A DNA stretch of 64,000 bases. Source: Euclidia mi (lineage: Eukaryota; Arthropoda; Insecta; Lepidoptera; Erebidae). The notes under the pieces were generated by a model. That model saw only the letters and a list, made by a program, of their open reading frames with translations, was not told the DNA's origin and did no database searches. This document shows positions 56,345 through 64,000 of this stretch, one piece after another. Both the position numbers and the translations under genes were made by a program. The stretch's first letter is position 1. Each line of letters starts with the position of its first letter. The stretch spans positions 18,859,326 through 18,923,325 of the forward strand of contig OX123182.2 in NCBI GenBank assembly GCA_944739405.2, given 5' to 3'.

Positions 56345-58195
56345 ATGTATGTGTGGAGATGGGTCTGTCTGTGATGAATACGTGGTTTCAGCACAAGATG
56401 ATACGTTACATTAAGAAGCATGATAGATTTTGTGATAGTCGATGAAAGAATGAGAATGAAAATAGTAGACACTAGGGCTTATCGTGGACCGGATATTGTC
56501 ACAGACCACTATTTGGTGATATCAAGAGTTAGTGGTATGTTTAAAAACTGGCGGCATAGAGCCAAAGAGTCGTATACAGAAATAGAACGCATAAAAGTGG
56601 AAAGATTGAAAGATCAGCATACGAAAGAGTTGTATAAAAAGCAATTGAGCGAACGGCTGGATAAAAGCTGGAGTGTTGTAAAAAAGGAAAGTGTGAATGA
56701 TGTATGGTTGGTATTTAAAACCAACGTAGTGAAAAGTGCTGAAGATGTATGCGGTGTGAGTAAAAGAAGAAGTAAGAAATGTGAGAAAGCAGACTGGTGG
56801 GATGGTGAAACTAGAAGTATGGTTGAGGAAAAGAAGAAAGCGTGGTTGGATATAATAGCAGTAGAAGCAACGAATCGAGCGAGCGGTGGTATGAATGAAG
56901 ATATTGTCAAAGAAATGAAGGACAAGTATAGATGTGTGAAAGCTAAAGCAAAATAATGTATAGAGAGGAAGAAGAATGAGCAAAAGAAGAAATATGAGGA
57001 TCAATTTGGCTCAAGTTTCCGAGACAATATAAAACTGTTTTGGAAACTAGTCAAAGAAGCGCGGGGCAAAAATATAAATGGATCAATGAAAGTTATTAGG
57101 ACTGAAAAAGGTGAAGTTATAAATGGAGAAAAATTATACTACAGTGCTGGAAGGACTATTTTGAGAGTTTATTTGAGAAAGATGTGAGTGAAATAGAGCA
57201 AGAAGAGATGATAGATATACATGATGGCCCTAGTGATGAAATTGGAATGGATGAAATTATGAAAGCGCTAAATGGTATGAGGTCTGGCAAGTCTGCTGGG
57301 TGTGATAAGGTGACGATTGAAATGTTGAAGGCTGGCGATGGACTAATCGTAAACCTGCTGCATCGCTTTTATAACCTGTGTTGGAAACAGGGCCAGGTCC
57401 CAGATGACTGGACGAAGGCAGTGCTTATCCCAATTTACAAAGGGAAAGGGTCGCAGCAGGAATGTCGAAATTATCGCGGGATCAGCCTTCTTAGTGTTGT
57501 AGGAAAAATGTATGCCAGAATATTGATTGACAGGGTAGTAAATGTGACTAATGAGAAGATAAGGGATGTGCAAGCGGGATTTCGGAAGGGAATGGGATGT
57601 ACAGATCAGGTCTTCTCCTGCGCTGCGTAACCGAAAAGTGTCTGGCAAAAAACCAGAAGGTATATTGCGCGTTCATACACCTGGAAAAGGCTTATGATAG
57701 AGTGAATAGAAAGGAATTATGGAAGGTACTATCTATGTATGGGGTGGACAATTTTATAATTAGGGCTCTGAAATCTCTGTATAGGGGAGAGCCTGTGTCT
57801 GGGTTAACGATGCCTATACAGACTGGTTTGACATCTCTATAGGTGTCAGACAAGGGTGTGCAGCCTCGCCCTGGTTGTTCAACTTATTCATGGATAGCTG
57901 CATGAAAGATATGAGGGAAATGGAATGCGGGATCGATATGGCAGGATTGCGTGCTAAGTGCCTCTTGTACGCCGATGATCAAGTCATTCTGGCGTCGTCG
58001 GCGACTGAGTTACAACAAATGATTAACTGCATGAATGAGAGCTTTCAATCGAAAGGTATGAAATTGAATGCAAAAAAGACGAAAGTGATAGTGTTTGAGA
58101 AGGATAAAAATGTGATTGAGTGTAATATTGCGATTGGAGAAGAAAACATTGAACAAATGACAGAATTTGTATATTTGGGTAGCATGTTTACAAGA
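56345..58195 (+). pseudogene. RTE-like polyprotein, part 1 (endonuclease end and reverse transcriptase)
   Basis: VCVEMGLSVMNTWFQHKMIR and FVIVDERMRMKIVDTRAYRG then DIVTDHYLVISR are the end of an APE-type endonuclease. KSAGCDKVTIEMLKAG, VPDDWTKAVLIPIYKGKGSQ and NYRGISLLSVVGKMYARILI are polymerase fingers; AFIHLEKAYDRVNRKELW is motif A; DISIGVRQGCAASPWLFNLF is motif B. LLYADDQVILAS (YADD at 57968-57979), MKLNAKKTKVIVFE and FVYLGSMFTR follow. At least four frame changes and a stop near 56956 make it inactive. The endonuclease N-terminus is missing. Confidence 0.8.
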
Positions 58196-61100
58196 AAGAA
58201 AGAAAGAAAGAAAAAAAAAAAAAAGAAAAAGAAAGAAAATAAAATTTATTTAGACTCTGCACAATGGACGCCAATAAATATACAAAAAAAAAATACACAA
58301 TAACACTGAAATACATATAAAAGTGAAAGTAAAGAATAAAATAAGTAACATGCAAATATGACAGACAATACCAGAAAATAACAGAAAGCTGTAATAATAT
58401 TCAATGCAGAACATAATATACATAATTATACAATAGTGGCGTCTCACGGCGCGGTCTAAAAAGGACCTGGTTCAGCATATGCCAGCCCGAAGGCTGACGC
58501 CGATTTTCAACCAGATCCTTAAGTGACGCACGCATAACAAACCATCACACAAGTATAAATCAAATACACATACAGCATACACACATACACACACACACAT
58601 GTCCATAGTAGTCTCTTAACTATATACTGAACAATATCAATCCGCTTATATTAATGATGTATTCGTATTTACCATGTCCAACTCCCGCTGCGCATCCATA
58701 AGGTACTGGCGTAAACGTTTCTTAAACGTACCGATAGAATTGAGTCGCCTGATAGGCGGCGGGATATTATTCCAGACCTTGGATGCCGCATAGCGGAAGC
58801 TGCCTCTGAATGCCGTGGTCTTGTGAGGCATTACGGCAAGTTGTCGCGCACATTGTCTATTTACTCGGTCCCGCCCACTATTAACCCAGACAAGTTTCTC
58901 ATACAGGTACTGTGGCTCTTTGAGCTTGACCACCCCGAACATGAGCGCTGCTAGATGAAGCTTACGCCTCGATTTCATTTTTAAAATATAGTGAGCATTC
59001 AAAAAAGGTGTAACATGGCTTCTATATGGTATTTTAAAGCAGAAACGGGCGCAAGCATTCTGTACCCTCTGAATAAGGCGATCCGTGCGAGACAAAAGGC
59101 GCGGGCCGTACACTGTACTGACATAATTTAATTTGGATAGCACAACTGTTTCTATCAGTCGGATGCGCAATTCCTCAGATAAATACGGACGCATTTTATA
59201 CAGGACTTTCAATCTATAGAAGCAATTACGTACGGCTTCAGTTACATGCTTCTCGTATCGAAGCCCTGAGTCCATAATAAGCCCAAGGTTACGAGCCTCT
59301 TCTACTTTTGTGATTGTCTCGCCCATGACGGTGATTGGAGGGAGTCGAATACGACTTACATTATTTGGTGTGCCAAACACCATGTATTTAGTTTTAGAGG
59401 GATTGAGAGCAAGACAATTGGTTTCAGCCCATTCCACTATTCTTTGGAGATCTGCGTTAAGGTCTAAAATGGCGCTTGCACATTCGTTGGGCTTAAATGA
59501 CATGTATACCTGTATGTCATCCGCGTAAATGTGATATTTTGACTTACGAAAACAATTAATGACATCAGCGCAGTACAAGATAAATAAAATTGGTCCCAGG
59601 ATTGATCCCTGGGGAACTCCTCTTTTAAGTGGGGAACAATTTGAAAAAATCGATTTTCCATCATTCAAACGCACTTCCACGCATTGACGTCGACCAGACA
59701 AATAACTGTAAAACCATTTTACGGTACGATTATCAAATCCGTAATATGTTAATTTGGATAATAGTAGATCAATATTTATACAATCGAACGCGCGGGAAAA
59801 ATCAAGTAAGACAATTACTGTGCACATACCCTGATCCTGGGCCCACAATATATTGTCAGTCACGTCCAACAAGGCGGTAGCAGTGCCACGGCGTTTGCGA
59901 AAACCTGATTGGAGCGCAGGTAGGATGTCGTTTTTCTCCAGAAAATTTGACAACTGCGAGCAAACCACCTTTTCCATAACTTTCGAGATACACGGTAAAA
60001 TACTGATAGGCCTGAGATCTTTCAAATCCATTGGATTAGCATTTTTAGGCAGCGGCCTTACTGTAGCCAGTTTCCAGATGTCAGGAAAAATTGCCGATTC
60101 TATGGATGAGTTGATTATATTAGTCATAGTAGGCAGTGAGTATGGCAATGTCAACATCAACATTTGCAAATTCACGTGATCACATCCTTCCGCATTCGAT
60201 TTAAGGCTCTGAATTGTTTTTAAAATGTCTGCATCGCCAACTGGTAATATATTAAATACAGCATCAGTATAGCAGTTAAATTCGTAAAATGATAAAACAG
60301 AAATACTAACCTTAGGACTACCGGGGACGTCCAAAAAGTGGTGATTTATTGCATTGGGGTCAGAAAAGTGCGCAGGTAGATCATTCAGTCTTTTATTAGG
60401 CAGTAAAGTGGTTTTTAAATTTTTCCATAGAAGTTTTGGGTTGTCTATTTTATTGTTAATGTTGAATTTAAAATAAGCAACCTTTTCGTAATACAGAGAC
60501 GATGACACCAGGGCTTTTAATTGCTTATAATATTCACGTTTGCTGTCTGTCCTGCATTGACGGTATTGGGCTAATGCAGTGTCACGAAGTTTCATCATGT
60601 ACTTCACAGTGTCCGTTATCCAAGGGTATGATGGTTCTCTAATATGACAGGTCTTGAGAGGAGCATGGACATCGAACACTGCGATGAGACATGAATTGAA
60701 TGCGGCAACCATTTCGTTTACTGTACTCAAACTGTGTATACTACACCAATCAATTTTAGACAAAGTACTATGCAAAATGTCCTCGGCAATATTTTTAAAA
60801 GATCTGTATTTTACCGCGTATGGCCTAAACTTCTCCCGCTGTATAGGAAATTCACATACAATAGTGGCGTGACTGTTTATGTTTTTAAAGGGTTCGATTA
60901 ACATGCGTCGAACACGAAGGTTAGTGCAAACTACATCTATGAGTGTCTCACTAGTTGCCGTGAAATGGGTAGGGGCTGAAACCAACTGTGTAAGACTAAA
61001 ACAACTCAAAAAGTCCATCAACTTCTTAGTATCTCCGTCATTAGCTAAACAATTGACGTTAAAATCTCCCATTAGAACACAGTAATCCATATTTTCCAAC

Positions 61101-61342
61101 GAAGCCATGGTTTCGGTTATGGCATCAAGAAACAGATCAAGACTCTGCCATGGAGGGCGGTACGCCGTGCCAATAATTATCTTCTTACCGTTTAAAGTAG
61201 TTGACAGCCACATTTGATCTATCAACTCATACCTGGAATCAACTAATAATCTTAACGTACGCACACTGATATCACGCCTTACATAAAACCCGACTCCCCC
61301 ACCACGACCCGAACAAACACTTGCTGAGCGAATACAACAAGA
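58190..61342 (-). mobile_element. young CR1-group LINE inserted in the RTE-like LINE
   Basis: The insert 58196-61336 is flanked by ACAAGA at 58190-58195 and 61337-61342. The minus-strand 3' end is a pyrimidine (TTTC)n-type tail (AAAG repeats at 58196-58240 on the plus strand), rather than poly(A), as in CR1-related elements with microsatellite tails. The 3' UTR is about 450 bp with a GC-rich stem-prone stretch at 58440-58530. The 5' end is truncated inside the endonuclease. Confidence 0.85.
58646..61336 (-). CDS. endonuclease-reverse transcriptase of a CR1-group LINE, uninterrupted
   Basis: About 896 codons without a stop. From the 5' break: GRGGGVGFYVRRDISV, IIIGTAYRPPWQSLDLFLDA and CVLMGDFNVNCLA (APE-type endonuclease), SETLIDVVCTN and HATIVCEFPIQREKF (endonuclease end). 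The linker and fingers have LKDLRPISILPCISKVMEKV, LQSGFRKRRGTATALLDVTD; motif A is VIVLLDFSRAFDCINIDLLL; motif B is RGVPQGSILGPILFILYCAD; the catalytic box is YADD (59516-59527). ALNPSKTKYMVFG and LSKLNYVSTVYGPRLLSRTD (thumb) and a C-terminus AASKVWNNIPPPIRRLNSIG follow. The open frame continues about 63 codons past the 5' break into the antisense of the host LINE, so the apparent ATG at 61525 is not the element's start. Only the endonuclease N-terminus and any ORF1 are missing. Confidence 0.9.
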   Translation of the reverse strand, partial: CIRSASVCSGRGGGVGFYVRRDISVRTLRLLVDSRYELIDQMWLSTTLNGKKIIIGTAYRPPWQSLDLFLDAITETMASLENMDYCVLMGDFNVNCLANDGDTKKLMDFLSCFSLTQLVSAPTHFTATSETLIDVVCTNLRVRRMLIEPFKNINSHATIVCEFPIQREKFRPYAVKYRSFKNIAEDILHSTLSKIDWCSIHSLSTVNEMVAAFNSCLIAVFDVHAPLKTCHIREPSYPWITDTVKYMMKLRDTALAQYRQCRTDSKREYYKQLKALVSSSLYYEKVAYFKFNINNKIDNPKLLWKNLKTTLLPNKRLNDLPAHFSDPNAINHHFLDVPGSPKVSISVLSFYEFNCYTDAVFNILPVGDADILKTIQSLKSNAEGCDHVNLQMLMLTLPYSLPTMTNIINSSIESAIFPDIWKLATVRPLPKNANPMDLKDLRPISILPCISKVMEKVVCSQLSNFLEKNDILPALQSGFRKRRGTATALLDVTDNILWAQDQGMCTVIVLLDFSRAFDCINIDLLLSKLTYYGFDNRTVKWFYSYLSGRRQCVEVRLNDGKSIFSNCSPLKRGVPQGSILGPILFILYCADVINCFRKSKYHIYADDIQVYMSFKPNECASAILDLNADLQRIVEWAETNCLALNPSKTKYMVFGTPNNVSRIRLPPITVMGETITKVEEARNLGLIMDSGLRYEKHVTEAVRNCFYRLKVLYKMRPYLSEELRIRLIETVVLSKLNYVSTVYGPRLLSRTDRLIQRVQNACARFCFKIPYRSHVTPFLNAHYILKMKSRRKLHLAALMFGVVKLKEPQYLYEKLVWVNSGRDRVNRQCARQLAVMPHKTTAFRGSFRYAASKVWNNIPPPIRRLNSIGTFKKRLRQYLMDAQRELDMVNTNTSLI

Positions 61343-61945
61343 GATGGAAGATGTGAAGGAGATATTGAAAGGAGAGTGACTGCGGGAAACTGTGTAAATG
61401 GAGCGCTGCATGCCTTTATGAACGGCCAGAATGTGCCAAAACAGGCGGGACTGGCGGTTCATAATGGAGTGCTTGTGCCCACGTTGATGTACGGTAGTGA
61501 GTGTTGGGTGTGGCAGAAAAAGCATGAAAGCAGAATTAACGCAGTTGAGATGCGGTCACTGCGTAGTATGTGTGGGGTAAGACTGATTGATAGAATGCCG
61601 AATGCAGTAATACGAGAGAGATGTGGCCTGAAAGAAGATGTCGTGACAAGGATTGAGAAAGGAATGCTGAAATGGTTTGGGCACGTGGAGCGAATGAGTG
61701 AAGAAAGAATGACGCACCAAATATATGAGGCTAACGTGTATGGGCAAGCCGGTCGCGGCCGACCTCGCAGGACATTCGTCGACCAAATTGGTGACGTTTT
61801 GAAAAACGGGAAAGTCCTAAGCACCCGGAACCGGCGAGCATGTATAAACAGAGTAATGAATGTAGAGGAAGCGCGTGAGATTTGTAAGGATAGATGCAAG
61901 TGGCGTTCCGTTGTCTCTGCCTACCCCGAAGGGAAAAAGGCGTGA
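61337..61945 (+). pseudogene. RTE-like polyprotein, part 2 (thumb and C-terminus)
   Basis: The reading resumes GDIERRV and continues AGNCVNGALHAFM, GLAVHNGVLVPTLMYGSECW, VWQKKHESRINAVEMRSLRS, KGMLKWFGHVERMSEERMTH, AGRGRPRRTFVDQIGDVLKN and CKDRCKWRSVVSAYPEGKKA, then stop. This half is open, so most decay is in the 5' half. Confidence 0.85.
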
Positions 61946-62264
61946 GTTTATGTATGTATGTATGTAGATTGCGATTATAACAAGCACCAAGAGGTGAGGG
62001 GGTACGAGGGGAGTAAAATATTTTTTGCAAAAAATAAACAACCTTGAAACAACTTTATCACTATACATTCAGTCAAAATAGTATCGGGAATGGATTATTT
62101 GTTTATGGTACAAAATTTTTTTGTTTGTTTTTTTTTTTTGTTGTTGTTAGATTGGCACAACTTTTTTCCATTTTGTCGCGGAGTTTGAGTTGCATTTGTT
62201 GGTTATATTAAATACAGTGCAGTTTTTAGTTATATTATATCTAGTGTGTATTGCGAATTTCATA

Positions 62265-63531
62265 ATGGACAAAAACATCGAAAAAAGAGTTTGTCTTAAA
62301 TTTTGCATTACCAATGGTATTTCGTGTTCAGAGTCAATGAAAATGTTACAAAAGGCTTACGGTGAATAGACTTTATCAAAAACTCGTGCTTATAAGTGGT
62401 ACAAAGTGTCCAAAAGCGGTCGAGATGTGATGGAAGATTTGCCTTGCTCTGGTAGGCCATCAACGTCTACAACTGAAGTTAACATCGCAAAAGTGAAGGA
62501 AACAGTGACTGAAAATTTTCATTCAAATTTGAGGGAGATAGCCGCTGAATTTTCTGTATCTCACGAGTCGATCCGTATCATTTTAATAAATCATTTGGGT
62601 ATGAAACATATTGCCGCTCGGCTAGTCCCAAAAAACCTGGATTTTCTCCAAAAACTCAATTGCATGAGTGTTGCTGAGAACATGCTAGAACGAGTCAATG
62701 CCGACCTAACATTCATGAATCGCATTGTTACTGGTGACGAGACGTGAATTTACGAGTTTGACATGCAAACTAGTCAACAAACTTCGGAGTGGCGCCTTTC
62801 AACTGAACCGAAACCGGAAAAACCACGCTAAAGTTACCATACTTAAAAAGTGGGTATTTACTTATTGTTCACAGAATAATTATGGTTTAATACACCTACT
62901 CATGAATTTTCTACTAATATTAGTGCATGAGGTGTTTGTTTATAATCGGATGTACATTTAAGTCTAGTATCTAAGTTAATTTTAAGACAAAACTGTATGA
63001 AATGTATGGACTGTTAGCACAGAATAAATAAATAAATAAAAATAATAAATGAAAGTCTTTTCTTTGACTATTGCGGTGTTGTGCACTTGGCATTCTTGTC
63101 GGAAGGTCAAACGGTAAATAAGGAATATTATTTGAGCGTTATACGGCGTTTAAGAGAGAAAGTTCGAGGAAAAGGGCAATTTTTTGGAAAGAAAATTCTT
63201 GGATTTTGTACCACGATAATGCGCCTTCGCACAAGGCTATCATTCTGAACGAATTTTTGACCAAACACTCAACAAATACCATCGAGTACCCATCATATGC
63301 ACCAGATATGGCCCCAGCCGACTTCTTTTTTTTTTCTAAACTCAAATTGCCACTAACTGGTACCCGTGTTCAAACGGTAGAAGACATAAAGGAGAATTCG
63401 CGGCGAGAACTGAACTCAATTCCGGAAACAGCGTTTCAAAAAGTTTTGATGATTGGATTATTTGTTGGTGTAAGTGTATCGTTTCTGAAGGAGCATATTT
63501 TGAAGGTGATAAAATAAATTTGGATGAATAA
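62265..63531 (+). pseudogene. mariner transposase, interrupted
   Basis: ATG 62265 opens MDKNIEKRVCLKFCITNGIS, with a stop at a codon that is Ser in relatives (YGE-stop-TLSKTRAYKWYK). DLPCSGRPSTSTTEVNIAKV, LREIAAEFSVSHESIRIIL (helix-turn-helix) and AARLVPKNLDFLQKLN follow. Then comes IVTGDET (first catalytic Asp) with a stop for the next Trp. After the insertion, FDYCGVVHLAFLSEGQTVNK, YHDNAPSHKAIILNEFL (second Asp) and YAPDMAPADFFFF (third Asp) are present, in part in another frame. The end is GAYFEGDKINLDE in yet another frame. All three catalytic Asp codons survive, but stops, shifts and the insertion make it inactive. It is a different mariner lineage from the copy at 22.9 kb. Confidence 0.85.
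62840..63050 (+). mobile_element. 5'-truncated LINE 3' end inside mariner
   Basis: Mariner coding sequence stops near AAAGTTAC and resumes after AATAATAAATGAAAGTC. The intervening DNA ends ATGGACTGTTAGCACAGAAT then an (AAAT)n tail, a LINE-like 3' end. A possible AAAGT duplication is too short to be firm. Confidence 0.6.
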
Positions 63532-63560
63532 TAAACAGTTTGTGTATTATTGATCTTACC

Positions 63561-64000
63561 CCGGTACTTTCTTGACAGAGTATTAGTAACCGTTGAATGT
63601 TAAATGCTGGATAATAGACCAGAATTAATAAGTAAGACAGCAAAGTGATTACCATTATAATTGTACTTTTTTAGTTTGAAATAAAAAATATTTAATATTA
63701 AAAAAAAATTTATTTCCAAATTATAACCGATTTACACATTATTTTAAAAACACATCTAAACGCAGATATTATTAGTAGAATTGGCTTTACCGAAAACAGT
63801 TTCATACTAAATCGGTAAGAAGAAAAATAATGTTTTGCAAACTTCTGTTTATTCATAGGTATTTGACATAAAATTGTAACATCTTCGTTTTTCTAATAGT
63901 AACAAGTTAAAACTCAGGCGTTTTAAATTTGTCTCTTACTAATTAAAACTGCAATAAATAAGAAACTTAATGCACATTTGGTTAGGAAGCAGTTAAATAA
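63561..64000. other. AT-rich spacer, no gene
   Basis: No supported feature. Confidence 0.45.

Larger units (their letters stand above)
56340..61975 (+). mobile_element. RTE-like LINE, endonuclease end to 3' tail, split by a CR1-group LINE
   Basis: The left part runs 56340-58195 and the right part 61337-61975. Removing the inserted element and one ACAAGA restores an uninterrupted reading across FTRDGR. The 3' end is GCCTACCCCGAAGGGAAAAA then GGCGTGAGTTTATGTATGTA, the source sequence for the A-family SINE ending. Its 5' side abuts family G without a visible duplication. Confidence 0.8.
62150..63560 (+). mobile_element. mariner transposon split by a LINE tail
   Basis: It holds a transposase in two parts around a 210-bp insertion. 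Candidate ends are near TTAGATTGGCACAACTTTTT (62148) and TACTTTCTTGACAGAGTA (63583), but they do not form convincing inverted repeats, so the limits are set loosely by the coding region. Confidence 0.65.

Noticed and set aside
56522..57004. 160-codon minus-strand open frame rich in Phe, Leu and Ser
   Set aside because: It is the antisense of the RTE-like polyprotein, which explains its composition.
61337..61525. N-terminal extension of the large minus-strand frame to an ATG at 61525
   Set aside because: This part is antisense of the interrupted RTE-like LINE beyond the target duplication, so it is not part of the CR1-group protein.
62148..63600. Precise mariner terminal inverted repeats
   Set aside because: Candidate ends do not match each other well enough by eye to set boundaries.

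Overview
This window looks like intergenic DNA from an insect, most likely a moth or butterfly. The evidence is AT-rich DNA without recognisable host exons, many tRNA-derived SINEs with GATGATGATGA or TATGTATGTA tails, mariner remnants, R4/Dong-type, RTE-type and CR1/Jockey-type non-LTR retrotransposons, Helitron-like short repeats, and a TTAA-type MITE. The order Lepidoptera is my inference from remembered repeat families; it was not tested by any search. I found no host gene I would defend. Almost every recognisable coding stretch belongs to a transposable element.

Layout, 1-31 kb. A tRNA-SINE (0.5 kb) sits beside a 5'-truncated Jockey-type element with an intact ORF and an 11-bp target duplication (0.75-2.65 kb). 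Then come an ordered 120-bp tandem array (4 kb), a nest of SINEs (4.8-6 kb), a GC-rich poly(A) element 'N' (6.6-7.2 kb) and a reverse transcriptase relic with an unusual YLDD box (7.5-8.8 kb). Helitron-like repeats lie at 10.9 and 20.2 kb. Jockey-superfamily fragments lie at 14.0-14.9 and 18.8-20.0 kb. A three-level nest lies at 16.2-17.6 kb: a SINE-like repeat holding a Pif1-helicase tail and 103-bp inverted repeats, with a second N element between the arms. A degraded mariner (22.9-23.9 kb), a LINE 3' end (27-28 kb), a piggyBac-like MITE with a SINE inside (28.4-28.9 kb) and an RTE 3' end (30.2-30.7 kb) follow.

Layout, 31-64 kb. More SINEs and an RTE-like LINE fragment (32.9-34.1 kb) precede an R4/Dong-like element next to a TAA repeat (36-38 kb). 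The third N element sits in a broken transposase-like ORF (38.4-39.2 kb). Two CR1-group fragments (40.9-45.0 kb), an ORF1-like gene (45.6-46.2 kb) and a rearranged LINE (46.3-47.3 kb) follow. Two repeat units with internal tandem arrays (315-bp and 119-bp periods) fill 47.5-51.1 kb. The right end holds a second YLDD reverse transcriptase (54.7-56.3 kb) abutting an RTE-like LINE (56.3-62.0 kb). That LINE is split by a young CR1-group element with an uninterrupted endonuclease-reverse transcriptase frame (58.2-61.3 kb). A second mariner (62.2-63.5 kb), itself split by a LINE tail, closes the window.

How the parts relate. Two SINE groups carry the 3' ends of LINEs present in this same window. 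The 'A' SINEs end like the RTE-like LINE at 61.9 kb. The 'B' and 'C' SINEs end like the RTE copies at 9.5, 30.2 and 39.4 kb. This is the pattern expected of SINEs that borrow LINE machinery. The most novel item is the N family: three copies of a GC-rich, poly(A)-tailed, 13-14 bp target-duplicated element containing several stem-loops, two of which share one loop sequence.
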